A DNA stretch of 64,000 nucleotides, taken from NCBI GenBank assembly GCA_033085395.1, contig JANQBS010000092.1:1-64000 (forward strand), given 5' to 3'. This DNA comes from Xanthoparmelia taractica (lineage: Eukaryota > Ascomycota > Lecanoromycetes > Lecanorales > Parmeliaceae). Below the pieces are notes generated by a model. It had not been told where the DNA came from. It was given only the letters and a program-made list of their open reading frames with translations, and ran no database searches. The position numbers and the translations under genes are program-made. Every line of letters begins with the position of its first letter. Position 1 is the first letter of the stretch. Shown here piece after piece: positions 45,472 to 57,000 of this stretch.

Positions 45472-45725
45472 GGTATATTTTGATTATACAATGAGATGAG
45501 GTGACTGTAGGTTTGGGGTTGAGTATTGGACGTAGAGATGAGTGAGGAAAAGATTGTTAGGTCAATGGAGCGGAAGCCACCTGCTTATGTATTGAGCAAG
45601 CTGTGCCATACCTTGGGATAAAGTCTTGCCCGAAAAGGAGATTGAGGCCTTACTCGGGTTGTCCACCACCGTTCATCCATATCGTCTCCTTGTCACCATT
45701 TTGCATTTGTATGGTTCGGTCAGAT

Positions 45726-46206
45726 CTATGTAAGACAGCATTCTCTCCGGTGGACGATGAATGTCGAGGTTAATGCTCCAGGTCCTCGGCTTGCCATAAT
45801 GTACATCAATGGAAGGACCATGGTGTATGTTTCGGGTGTGATGTAAGATTCAATTGCATTCCTTCCAGCTTTTGCTTCCAGGGCTCGAAGTGCTTTAGAA
45901 ACGACGGAGTTCATCGGCGATGGCTTTGTTTACGGCTCTCAATCGCATGGCTTGAACCCGCATGATTGTGTTCGATAATGTCGTAGACTCTGCAGTCGCT
46001 GTCAGTCCCCGGACTTAGAGCTCATACTCCATTGATTTGGACATCGACAAGTCTTCATACTTTAAATATCTACCCCGGAACTTAAGCACTGTGAACTTCA
46101 ACGTCAAATACCTTGAGAATTCTTTTGGCGATGAGTATCTCTTTATCGCTACATTATTCGCGACTTCTTCGTCGCCGCGAGAGATCTCGGCAATTCGATA
46201 CGACAC
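45726..46206 (-). other. Possible coding remnants, family-related or separate
   Basis: Two minus frames look protein-like. One is at 46206-46015 (SPKEFSRYLTLKFTVLKFRG, then RYLKYEDLSM). The other is at 45914-45726 (SKALRALEAKAGRNAIESYI). The GRYLKYED string is reminiscent of GRYYLKCSE in the neighbouring family member at 46757-47382. There is no shared exon length and no joinable gene model. I record them as candidates only. Confidence 0.22.
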
Positions 46207-46465
46207 TGTGGCTTAGAAGGGCAAGCCACCGTGTCAGGAACATCAACTATGGTGATCCTTCGCTGGATGAAGACTTAATAAAAACGGCTAGATGATCGCC
46301 GAGGTGCTTGAAATTTCTGAGAGTGACGGAGACTTTGATGTTCTTATAGAGAGGTAGAGTATGAAGGGACATTTGCCAACCAGCTCATGTTGGTAGATAA
46401 TCGGCCACGTGGCTCGCAGCATAAACAGCCTTCGCTGGCCGGAACGTCAATGCAACACGAAAGCA

Positions 46466-46575
46466 GGTACCTTTTCCAACAACCGGACTCCAAGCAGGAG
46501 GTTGGGCGTAAAATGCCCACGTAACCTTTGCCGACAAACGGACTCCAAGCAAGAGGTTGGGCACAAAATGCCCAC
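46466..46575. repeat. 55-bp tandem direct repeat, 2 copies
   Basis: Two neighbouring copies of a unit containing GGACTCCAAGCA, AGGTTGGGC and AAAATGCCCACGTAA, with the shared GGACTCC starting at 46485 and 46540 (period 55). The copies differ at about seven positions. It lies between family genes with no obvious function. Confidence 0.8.
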
Positions 46576-46756
46576 GTAATTCGTAGCAAACAAAAACCTC
46601 GCTCACCGAACCCGCAACGTAGCATGGAGGTACGCATCATTCGGGACAGTTAGACTCCAAATGATAACGTTTTCGAGCCGACATGTTTTCTTGATGACAC
46701 CTCGGCAATCCTGCAAGCGGCCACAATCGAGCATCTCCCTCGGTCATCTTCGTCTT

Positions 46757-47382
46757 TCATACCTTGACCCACTCATCTTGCTCCACATCATCAATCACAA
46801 CCTCCTCCCAGTCTTCTCGATCCTGCACTTTCCCATCTCCCATTGACCGCGTAGGTTCGGCCTCTGCTGCCACAGCTCTGTCCTTCGCATTAGCCGGAGA
46901 AACGCAAATAACTGCCTTGGCAGGAGCATGTTTGTTTCCTGGCTACGGCATCGATTAGCGGGACTTAAATAACTCATAACTTTCAAAAGCACGGTCGACA
47001 CGTACTTCCGAGCATTTGAGATAGTATCTGCCATCTATATCGCGACCACGGACTTGCAATTCAACAGGGCCGTGTTCGGCATAGATGTTATGCTAGACAG
47101 GCGAAGAGTCAGCCTGCAGCAAACACGACGACGCCAGTAAACAGAACAAGGGTATCATAATAAATGTACCAGAGTAGTGTCTAATTCGCTACTGCTACCA
47201 TATGTTATATTGAAGAGTTTTTCTGGATCAACACCTGCTAAGCAGAAGTTATGGCTCACGGGAGGCCACTTGAGAGCGTTTTTGCTGAAATCGAAGAAGC
47301 GGGTTCTGGTGTTCGCGAACCACTTGGCTTCGAGCCAGTTGCCCGCGAGCTGATCCTTGCGAGGGGGGGTCGAGGGAGGCAT
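46757..47382 (-). CDS. Cluster family protein D (unrecognised family), 161 aa
   Basis: Exons 47382-47170, 47092-47006 and 46942-46757 (486 nt, every junction in phase 0). Exon 1 includes NWLEAKWFANTRTRFFDFSK and ends SSSELDTTL. Exon 2 is again 87 nt, starting HNIYAEHGPVELQVRGRD with GRYY. Exon 3 is Ala-rich and then acidic, ending REDWEEVVIDDVEQDEWVKV, which carries the DW..V motif twice. It is the most divergent of the three intact members; its exon 1 is shorter (71 codons against 83 and 90). The GCTAATC branch site and TAG acceptor for exon 3 are good. An intracellular protein of unknown role. Confidence 0.65.
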
Positions 47383-48714
47383 GTTGCGTTTGGTTGAGCT
47401 ACAGTAAATTCCCTGTCACAGTAGTTGTAATATTTTAGTAGTTGTGGGAACTATGGGTGATTGCATGCCGAGGGCAAGGATCTCCTAAATATATAATATA
47501 GCAACGGTGTTGAGACATTGGTGTTGATCGAACAACAGGGTTTGCCGCGGCGATAAGTTGGTGATATGTCGCTCCTGAAGGCTTGGTATCTCGCCAGTGT
47601 CCTGACTATCACAATGCTTATCACACTTTCGATTGAGCACGAAATCCCACACAGATTCTTAACCCATATACAGCGCGAGAAGGGACAACTGGCAGGAATG
47701 CATAATAGCAAGGAAGTGGGTCTTTGAATTGGTGTGCAAATGGCGTTGACTGGAGGTCAGGACTACAGCGCTCCAGCCCCACTGAGAATTGAACGCCAGT
47801 TTTATAAATAGCTGTTTGGTAGGGAACATTTCGAGTAGAAAGGCGGCCGGTTGTGATGGAGGATCTAGCGATGGCAGTAGTTCTAGTTATAGAAGCTGAA
47901 GGTCAGAACTTCAATAGCCTGCTTGCCCCTTTCTATTCTCATTGCAGTGGCCAGATCTTAGACAAAGTACCCGCCCGAGTGTCCGGAGTGATGGAGATTT
48001 CAACAGAGTCTCTCCCACGCGGGAGAGCAGGCACATCTGTTGTCGAGCGTTCTCGAGTCTAATCTTTTTCCCTCTCAATCTATTGTGGGCATGATGGTAG
48101 AAGAAAAGGCGGGAGACTCCATGGATTGAAGCCAGCCAGTTGCCACTGCGAGGAAGAAAAGAGACGCTTCACATTAGGAGCTCATTAGGGAGATTAGCAA
48201 GGCTTTTTGCCTCGAGTGACTCCATCATTTTGCTCATCCAATTTCTTGGCGATGTAGGGAGACTGAAAGGTGGTACCTCAGGAAATGTAGAAAGCTGTGG
48301 AAGCGTAGGAGACTGTGATCATGGAATACAAGAACGATGGGGGTGGTGAGAGTGAGGAAGGTTCTGTAAGCGCCTTTGTAACATCAAGCACCTTGTGGAC
48401 GCCGTACCAATACTCTCCCAGATAATTTGATGACGGGGAAAGAAGCGATCAGACCCTCAGACTGAATGCCCTCAAAGTTAACAGTATCCGCTATAACAGG
48501 AGTAGGAGCAGAACCAGAAGATCAAGATAGTCCTCATCGGAACGTGCTTGACCTTTACTTATGACAACGAAAAGGATCATTGACGGAGGATGCGAGGCAA
48601 TGCTAGCACGCCTTGGCAAATTTCTCAGCCCTATACCTCCCTTTCTCTCCCTCATCCATCACTTGGTTGCAATGGTCCAATCGGCCCAGACGACTTCCAG
48701 TCATACAGCAACTC
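47383..48714. other. Divergent intergenic region
   Basis: About 1.3 kb between gene D (minus) and the DUF3431 gene (plus). Only short frames are present, for example 47853-48062 (+), with no domain. It presumably holds both promoters. Confidence 0.45.
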
Positions 48715-49896
48715 ATGAGAATAGCAAGTCGTGGTGGAAGCCGATTATCTCCAAAGTACACAAGCGGCTTATTTATCGTCATCCTTGTCGTGGTCTTGCT
48801 CTCCTATACATTTCTACCATCCAAGTCGCTAGGGGAACGCTACGACCATGATGTTGGAGCCTCAGGACATGAGTTAACGACGTCGTTGAAAACTGTGTCT
48901 AATACCAACTCCCCTGATACCTTCTCTTCTCCCTTGAACGAGGCACCGAATGCACCACATTCAGAATGGTTGCTTACCGCCAATGGCTTGAAAGACGCAT
49001 CAGCTTCTGCCTCTGGTGGTGCTACATTCATTCAAGCCACAGCTGCGGCGCCCAGTTCCCAGCTTCCAGTCACGCCCAGACCACAGTTCGACGTAGTAAT
49101 TGCTCATCACTCCGAGGAGCCGTACTACATCAGAGTCTGGACGGACAGTCTGCGTTCAATTCCCTTTGTGCAAGAGCTAGGAATGCGCATTATTATATAC
49201 ACCAAAGGCTCGATGGAGCTCGCGGCAGTAAAGGAGGCCAGTGGGGCGGATGAAGTCATCCAGTTGCCAAACGTTGGTAGAGAAGGAGGCACCTACTTGC
49301 ACCATCTGCTCAGTGAATACGATGACCCGCCACAATTCACACTTTTTGCTCAAGCGAAGCTCAGAAAGGCGCAGGAGGAAGGCTCGGGGGAAATGTCACG
49401 GTGGCTGCAAGACAGGCTACGGACTAAATTTGGCAATGAGACGGGATACATGAGCATGGACAGGAAGCACGACATCTGCTATTGCGGCCATTGTACCGAC
49501 ATGGGGCGAGACGACTTCTACCCTTTGTGGCCACAGATCTACTCTATGCTGCAGGGAAAGGTGTGCCAGCGACTGGAAGGGCATGTGCTGTCCTTCAATG
49601 GCCATTTCATCGTTTCACGGAATCGCATCCTTGCTCGTCCCCGTGGGATCTACCAATATCTCCAGGCACTCGTCGATGCGCCAGCAGATCATTGGATTCA
49701 CTCGGAGCCTGAACCCAAATGGTTCGAGAAGGACAAGGGGAAGAGCATACCCAGCAACCCCAAGTTTGGGCACACACTTGAAAGGCTGTGGCATACAATT
49801 TTTGATTGCGATGATCCTGAAAAGGTCGTGGACTGCGACATGAACGGTATGCGAACAGAAGGTCCCGGTGGATGTTCTTGCAGAGACGCTCCGTAG
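48715..49896 (+). CDS. DUF3431-type type II membrane protein, 393 aa
   Basis: A single exon from ATG 48715 (MRIASRGGSRLSPKYTSG), chosen because the longer frame to 48613 has no ATG. A short basic cytosolic tail precedes one membrane anchor, SGLFIVILVVVLLSYTFL, so the bulk faces the secretory lumen or outside. A Ser/Thr/Ala-rich stem (about residues 35-120) leads to the DUF3431 domain: QFDVVIAHHSEEPYYIRVW, LPNVGREGGTYLHHLLSEYD, FTLFAQA. Several Cys (CYCGHC, CSCRD) may form disulfides. DUF3431 proteins look like Golgi glycosyltransferases in topology, but activity is unproven. The gene converges on the secreted-protein gene 116 bp downstream. Confidence 0.85.
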   Translation: MRIASRGGSRLSPKYTSGLFIVILVVVLLSYTFLPSKSLGERYDHDVGASGHELTTSLKTVSNTNSPDTFSSPLNEAPNAPHSEWLLTANGLKDASASASGGATFIQATAAAPSSQLPVTPRPQFDVVIAHHSEEPYYIRVWTDSLRSIPFVQELGMRIIIYTKGSMELAAVKEASGADEVIQLPNVGREGGTYLHHLLSEYDDPPQFTLFAQAKLRKAQEEGSGEMSRWLQDRLRTKFGNETGYMSMDRKHDICYCGHCTDMGRDDFYPLWPQIYSMLQGKVCQRLEGHVLSFNGHFIVSRNRILARPRGIYQYLQALVDAPADHWIHSEPEPKWFEKDKGKSIPSNPKFGHTLERLWHTIFDCDDPEKVVDCDMNGMRTEGPGGCSCRDAP

Positions 49897-50011
49897 CAAG
49901 TCACACCTGATCGAGTTCAAGGCCAAGACCACCGTATATCATGGGAGTACCAGGTACGACTTGCTTGCCCCTTCAGCGCCTCCCACGACCACCCTCGGAG
50001 GGCCTTCCAAC

Positions 50012-50608
50012 TCAAGCCTTCATATAAGCCAAATATCCCCACGCGAGCAGCCCCGGCTCGCCCCTCTTCTTCACCGAGAACAAAACTTCCACCGTCTCAA
50101 AATTGCTGACGAAATGATTGAACCCTATCACTCCGGCCTTCCAATCCGCCCACATCATCCCCGGGCTCGGCAACAGGCTCAAGACCACCGTACCGACATG
50201 AGTATCGACCCGATACTGGCGCTCCACCGTGCCCATACTGTTATCGCTCTGCGCTTGATGCGTCACGAAAGCATCTGTGGCGGCGCCGTTGCGGCAGGCT
50301 ATGACGGGAGTGCGAGGAATACTTTGGCCGTAGTTGTAGAAGGTCATGTCGAGGTCGGCGTAGGCGGTGCCAAAGGAGTAGAGATAGGGCGAGGGTGGGG
50401 GTTGGGGGTAGCTGAGATGATAGGTGGATAAGTGGGCGGTGACTTGACTGGATGCTGCTTTGGGGAATGGCCCTTACGTGCGAGAAGTGGTATTGACTGG
50501 AATTGTGAGGTGGATGCTGGAAGAGTCTGATAGCGATAACAATGGTGCCGCGAGAGCATATCCGCACAGATGAAGAAAGCAAACGATAAAGCAAGTCATC
50601 CGTATCAT
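50012..50608 (-). CDS. Small secreted protein, 176 aa
   Basis: Exons 50608-50478 and 50411-50012 (531 nt), with a 66-nt intron GTAAGG..CTCAG. The start MIRMTCFIVCFLHLCGYALA is a clear signal peptide with an ALA cleavage site. The mature part begins with Ser/Thr and Pro-rich sequence (YPQPPPSPYLYSFGTAYAD), then a compact domain with one Cys (VIACRNGAATDAFVTH) and beta-type segments (VGTVVLSLLPSPGMMWADW), ending AWGYLAYMKA. A shorter 30-nt intron reaching the same frame is possible but unusually small. No catalytic motif or known family is recognised; a cell-wall or effector-like role is only a guess. Confidence 0.65.
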
Positions 50609-51997
50609 GACTGATCCCAAGCAACAAAAATCCACATGTCTCAGCTGTATCTATCGACTTTGCGAATAAGAAAAAAAAAACAAAAAAACAGGTCGGCCAC
50701 TATAAACCAACCTCAAACGCGCATCTCGCGCACTCGCGCAATTCGCCTGCTGAGCTCTCTCCCCATCACGTCACTTGTCTCAGCTTTTCGTCACAACGTC
50801 AGCCTTTCTCACCTTTTATAACGTCACTCACTCGCACGCGCCAATACGCGCCAGCGAGCACGCCCAACGCATCTTCTTCCCCTTCCTTACCCCCCCCCCC
50901 CCGGTCTCGCAAACAACCAAGAAAGGTCGTCAGCCCTCCTCTTCCCAGCAACCTGGCCTAGAGCGCATGCTCGTGATCTCTCCAAACTTGCCCTTTTTGC
51001 TTCCATCTCCGCGTCGCGAGATGCGATGGTACGCCGTCGAGAGCGGGACGAAGCCGGAAGAAGAAGAAAGAAGAAGAAAGAATGTATAAACGGTTGGTTG
51101 TTGGACATTGTTGGTTGCTGCTGCCGGTGGTGGGACGGTGGAGAGAGAGGTGTGGAAGCTGGAAGCGAAGGAGGGGAAAGGGGGAGAAGGGGGAGAGGGC
51201 CTTGGGGCGGGGGACAAAGTGATGCTTGCTGTTTGCCGCTCATGGGCTCGGCGTCGCTTTCCTTGATACCAACTAGGAAACAGGAGGTCCTCTGGCAATC
51301 ACCCAACTTTTTCTTTCACAGTCTGATCCGGGCAGTCTTGACTGTTATCGCGACAACAATGCAGTACAGTAAAGGGCCGGGTGCAATCTTCCTCCCAAAG
51401 AAGCGCATATTCCATCAATGAGAAAGATTGACTCATATTATTTCTTGAACAGCTTTACCCAGTAAAGACTCTTGATCTTCCCCCACAGCCTCCTTGCCTA
51501 CCTTACCTGGCAAAAGATATCCCTCCCATACACCCAACAACATAAGAAAAGCGAGAGTGTATCCATCACCAAGCACGGGCAGAGATGAATGAATGAATCA
51601 GGCATATATGACAAAAGAACCCAAATATGAGTAAAGGAACGAAAGCATAGAAGGCAGGGCAGCGAATCCTCCTGTTGAAAATGAAAATAAAAATAAAAAT
51701 AAAAATGAACATGTGAGAACCGAGAGGCAACCTTCATGATTTGCAGTGAGTACCGTATCCTACGGTAGGAAACGAAGCGTGTGGAAGTGTGGGAAATGAT
51801 GATTAAAAGAACAAGGGGGAAGGAAAAGGTTCCGTTTCCCTCAAAGAAACGCCCCCACCTAAAATCGTAGGCCTCTGAAGAACTTATCCATCACCTGGCA
51901 GTAAGCATTCATTCATTTATTCATTCATTTTTGTACACATCGTCCTCATTGCAAATTCTCACAGAAGAAAAGACTTTATAACTTACAAATCTATTCA

Positions 51998-52032
<35 letters not shown>

Positions 52033-52775
52033 CTCCTCTCCTCTCCTCTTCCTCCTCTTACTTCCACTCCACAAAATCCACCCGCCTGCCCTCCCCCTCT
52101 CACGTGACCCAACCCTTACCCGCCCCCCCCCTCTCTCTCTCTCATATGTTGCTTAACCCTCGTTCCCTGCTAGAACTACTTCCCTCGGGGGGTCCCAATC
52201 GAACGACCTTGTTATAGATAAGTACCTTACCTAGATCTATCTAAACTCCCACCAATGCACTCCACAAAGCGCCCACCCACCCAACAATAATGAAGTAGAA
52301 GTATAAAAAAGCCTCCCAACTTAATAATTGCATTGCGTATTTCTCCGCACGATTTAATCCTTGGTTCCCTTGACGCCATGACCTCTGCTTGCATATCTGG
52401 TTATTGATGCGATAGGTACGCATAATACTCTTCGTGGTCTACTCTGTACTCATAGGAGAAGGCCCCGCAACAATAGTCCGTAGGCTCGAAAGGCTTTCCC
52501 CCATCGAGTTGTAGGCGCGGAATGAATGGATGCAGGTACGAGCACCAAATAAAAAAAACCATTATTTTTTCATTCAGCTCGCTTACCGAACCCTGCATAA
52601 TAGACCACCAAAAAGACCAAAAAAAAAAAAAAGAGACTCATGGTTAGATAGAGTACATGTACATGGTATCGATCGCTAGCAATATAGGGAAATACTTTAG
52701 TCTGTACAGATTAGGATATCGCCATCGCTATGCCAGATAGCCACCATTTTTCTCTTCCCTCCAAAAAAATAGCTA
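50609..52775. other. Low-complexity intergenic region
   Basis: About 2.2 kb. It contains a poly-A tract (50670), a run of about 14 C (50890), G/A-rich GGGGAGAAGG blocks (51170-51210), (ATAAAA)n (51685-51705), (TCA)n (52000-52028), CTCTC arrays (52030-52050, 52130-52142) and a poly-A run (52620). One minus stretch near 52510-52401 reads LQLDGGKPFEPTDYCCGAFS but has no usable start. It probably covers the 5' UTR and promoter of the secreted protein gene and the 3' UTR of the membrane protein gene. Confidence 0.45.
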
Positions 52776-54098
52776 TTAACTATGGACAGTGGACACGTCG
52801 CCGTCGATCCATCTCGTGCCTTCTTTCTCACTATCCGTGCTTTTTCTGCAAATCTCCTGCTCGCTCTCGCTGGGGCTGTGTTGCCGGCCTTCGGGGTCTG
52901 CCCGGGAATGTCTCGATGGCCGAGTGGGCATGTATACAATCGGCGTGCCCATGAGGCTCTTCACCTTCGCTGGCGTCCCAACATCACCCGCCACCGCGGT
53001 CGCAGAGGAGGAACTGGATTCATCAGTCGGTTTCGGTTCGCTGACAACATCCACCTGATGCGTCTTGAAGATCTCATCCGGTCTAGCCACGCCGGCATGC
53101 CCGCCGGAGAAGGACCCTCGTATGCCTTTGGCCGTGGTCCAGGTGCCCACCTTACGGGCTGCACCTGCTTCGGGATCCGCCGTCGTTTGCGAGGGTAGGG
53201 TGCGGTTGCGGAGTTCATGACTGGCGCTGCCTCCGTGTTCGCGACCTTGCCAATGGTTTTCTTCGGTAAATCCGGCTTTGGTGAGGCCCATGAGTTGATT
53301 GAGCACGGCGAACTCGAGCTTCAGCTTGATGGCGTAGATCATGGGTTTAATCGATGCTTCGCCCACGTAATTGTTGGTGAATTCCAGGCCAATGAGGATG
53401 ACGTCCATGCCGATGCAGATGCAGTTGATCAGGAGAAGTTGCAGCATCACTTTACGCGTCATGCTGTGATAGATGGATCCCAGCAGCCTGACGGTCGACA
53501 CAATATAGATTGTAGAGATGGCGAATTCTTGAACGCAAAAGCCGAGAAGCTGAATGCGTTCCATGATGTTGAACTTGGGTGTCCAATACTCCGCCTGTGG
53601 CGAGTTACTCCCATACGTAAAGATGATTGTTGGGATATGCAGGGCGCAGGCATCAAAAATGATCATCCAGAGCACGATTCGAAGCGTTCGTTGGTTGCGG
53701 ACGACAAGGTGAAGGCGAGAGTAGAGCACAAAGGCTTGCCCCGTAACCATTGCAACCCATCCTAACTCTTGGTCAGTCGGGGCGCTTCTACCCATCGGAT
53801 CCATGTTGTTTGCCTTACCAATTTCAATAAAGGGAAGGTCAACCAGCCATGTGGCTCCGACAAGGAATTTGAGGATGAAACCCAACGCATGCAGTGTGCA
53901 GCCCCATGAACTGATGAGGAGGGACCAAAAGTACAAGCCTTTGCGGCGCCTGAAGGTATAGAAGATGACCAAATCGAGCTCGATGGTATACGCCCAGGCA
54001 ATAGCTGTCCCTGCCGCAAGTATACAATATTGAATGGGGTCGTAAGGGAGAGCGCCGGTAACGCCGACAGTCTCGCGCTTGCTCAAATTGTCGAACAT
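52776..54098 (-). CDS. Fungal polytopic (7-TM type) membrane protein, 423 aa
   Basis: Exons 54098-53819 and 53767-52776, with an intron of 51 nt that is in frame and stop-free. I start at ATG 54098 (MFDNLSKRETVGVTGALPYD), since upstream sequence in the same frame is not protein-like for this family. Seven hydrophobic spans follow, with GWVAMVTGQAFVLYSRLHLV after the third and ILIGLEFTNNYVGEASIKP near the end. This is the pattern of the large, mostly uncharacterised fungal integral-membrane family that includes Pth11-like and DUF7703 relatives. There is no extracellular CFEM Cys motif. The long cytosolic tail (about 150 aa) is Ser-rich and acidic, as in receptor-like proteins. Confidence 0.8.
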   Translation of the reverse strand: MFDNLSKRETVGVTGALPYDPIQYCILAAGTAIAWAYTIELDLVIFYTFRRRKGLYFWSLLISSWGCTLHALGFILKFLVGATWLVDLPFIEIGKANNMDPMGRSAPTDQELGWVAMVTGQAFVLYSRLHLVVRNQRTLRIVLWMIIFDACALHIPTIIFTYGSNSPQAEYWTPKFNIMERIQLLGFCVQEFAISTIYIVSTVRLLGSIYHSMTRKVMLQLLLINCICIGMDVILIGLEFTNNYVGEASIKPMIYAIKLKLEFAVLNQLMGLTKAGFTEENHWQGREHGGSASHELRNRTLPSQTTADPEAGAARKVGTWTTAKGIRGSFSGGHAGVARPDEIFKTHQVDVVSEPKPTDESSSSSATAVAGDVGTPAKVKSLMGTPIVYMPTRPSRHSRADPEGRQHSPSESEQEICRKSTDSEKEGTRWIDGDVSTVHS

Positions 54099-57000
54099 GG
54101 CTGCAACATTGGCGGTTGCCAATTGATAATTATATACAGAAGCCGCCAACGGGGTCGCAACGAATGTGGGAAAGAGAGCACAGGAGCAATTAGAAAGGGT
54201 TATGTACGAAGAGGGTCGTTTTAAAACATCAGGTCGTTTCTCGTTATATGAAAATGAAGGAAGGGTGGAATAGTAGTACAAGTTAAAAAGAAGGGACGGA
54301 ATGGGTTGTGTGTAGGCCCATTGATCTAGACAAGATTGGACTAATTTCGGGGTATGGGCTAAAAAAGACAGACCCGCTAAGGCAGGTGAAAAGGGTCTAA
54401 CGTTGATAACCCACAGTCTACTCGGTATCATTCATTAGCGAGAAGGTTTAACGCGTAAAAATAATCAATGTGGTCGAATGAGGCAATGTGGACTCGAGCT
54501 ACTTCTACCTTTGTTCAAAAGCGAAGGTTTTTGGTCAATCTTTTCACATGCTGCTTTCTTTCATCCTGGAGCATCTTTTTTATTTTTTATTTTCAGTGTT
54601 GGGGTCTCATCTCGCTTCCCGAGATCTGTAATTGCTGGAGCTCTGATAGGATCGGGAAAAGTGTGGAGGCACGGACATGCAGTAAGACGGTAAGGCGGCC
54701 GGAGGGTGTGATTGAGAGGATCCAAGATGAGGGGGGGCTAAGGAAAGAAGGCTTGGACGTCGTAATTGGGATCAGCGACAGCCTCGTGCCTGGTTACTGG
54801 AGATAATCATAAGCTTTTCAGATCCCTGCCAGAGTTTGGAAGGCACGTAGAAAGGTGGGGAATCCTGGTTCAATCGGAGAATTCCTGGACATCAAATCCC
54901 TACCCAAACCGACCAAGACCCAGATTGATGGACATGAAAAAAGCACGCGACTCTGTAAGATGGCGTGTCCTGCTACCGGGATGGAGGAAGATCTGGCCAT
55001 GTGATTGGCGTGCAAAAGTTAGACTTCAGAACCGATCTTCTCTAGCGTCAGATGTCCGGCATAACCAAGTCTTGGCAGGAGCTCCCGCTCCGAGGTCCAT
55101 TACCAAGTAATCACGTCCACCAGTTGGAGACGATCAGTACTTCACCACCTCTAAATGTTGTCGTTGCCATCTGAACCCCTCAGCATCTTTGGATAGGGTA
55201 CCCATGTTTTGTGCTTTGACCTATACGTCGTACGTAGATGCAACGCCATTGACCCAAACAATACCCATCTCACGAGGCCAAAACTCCGAACCATGGTACC
55301 TTCTTTACTCCGCAAATCTTCTGCTTTCCCATACCAAATACTCTTGGGTGTCCAGAGCGTCAGGTCATGTCACATGCTGCAACACATCTCATCCCCTTAA
55401 ACGGTTTGGCCTATCAAGGCACTGGTAGCTTTTGAACATCCGAAATGAAATGGAGAAATCCGGCCATGAGGAGTCCTTAGGTGCCACTTACTTGGGACGT
55501 CCTCCATGTGCTCATCATCCCTTATGCTTATTTTCTAGCACCAATGTCAGCCGTCGTCAAAGCATGCCCCACTCATATCATCATTATCAGCCTCCTCAAC
55601 CTCGCCTTGGCCTTTTCCTTCGCCTAAGCAGCCAGTACCCAGCTCCATAACACTAATCTTTCCATTATCTCCTGCCCTTACATTAGGCCCTTCATGCCAT
55701 GTAGAACAAGAAGAGCTACTTGTTTTTTAAACAGCCTAGTAATTTGAAGTCGGGTCATCCCATACCTGTAGCTAGCGTATGCCTCGGTGCAGTCTCCGGA
55801 AGTCTATTCTCAAATGCCAAGTAGATTGAAGTTGGAATGGTACCCGCTACAATTGTTCCTAGGTTTGGCACTTCCACCACTGGGGGAGGCCGTGTATTGA
55901 GTCCTGAGCTTTATACACAAGGTAGTACGATGGAGGGATGAGACGGTAATTGCCGCTGATCGAGGAAGTCGACTACTTTCCCACAACAGGTCCAGATCAA
56001 GACACCTCGGATGTATCAGGGGAGAGTAGTTGAAGCAATGAAAGTGAACCATATCTGCGTAGAATTCAAAGTCAGTGCACGTCAGCCTTGCCGCAGTCAT
56101 CAAGGAAATCGTGACACTACCTGTCGAAGGTCGAATCCAACTCTAGGCAAGGGGACAACTCATCCTCACTCAGGAGATGTTCAAGTCTTGCCGAACAGTT
56201 TGGAACCCTTGAACTAAGCATCTCCGCTACGTACGAGGGGTAGTGGACCTTCCCGATCAAGGTTCTTTGATATATCATCCGCGTATCATTGTGGCGTTTG
56301 TCGACTTCAATACTCACATCTTCGAAGCATATATGACAGTGCTACAGTTTCTAGCAACAAACAGTAAAGCTACTTGCGAAGTGAAAGAGACAGCTCATCC
56401 GATCGACCGTGCCATCGAGAGAAGTCGAGGTATTTGACTGGTCTCCAAGGATAGACAGTACGGCTGAAGCATCTCAGGTCCATCCACGTTGTTTCAATGG
56501 TGTATTCGGCTTCCGCTGGAGAAGCATCGTAGGAAGGCTCTTTCTTTTAAATGCGTCTTGCAACCCGCATGCCTGTCATACTGCGCAGAATGCCGTATCT
56601 GCAGCAAGAAGGATCGTCTAATCTCATGATTGTATTACTTTACGATTGAGGGACGGGCGAGGGGGACAATAACCAGCCTTACGACGCGCACTAGTCTACT
56701 TCGTATTAGCGGGGTTCGTTCCCGAACCCTCAGGAAATGTTCAAATCAGACACTCATTCTCTGCCGAACCTTTGGAGGTTTTCGTGCCAGTCTGGTGAGG
56801 CTTCAAATGAGAATGTTGAAATCAATTTTTTAGCTGGCCATTCAAACCGACGATTTTATCACAGTAAATTGCATATATGCTTTAGTTGTCTAGATGAAAC
56901 ATGGCCAGCGTCTCAATCTCCTACTCGAAAGACGTCAGTCAAGGTAGGCGTTTTGTTTCATTCAATCATATTAATGAGGCTCCTTGCCAAAATAAACTGC

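Noticed and set aside
49868..50431. 187-aa plus-strand frame over the secreted-protein gene
   Set aside because: It overlaps the end of the DUF3431 gene and is antisense to a spliced gene with a signal peptide.
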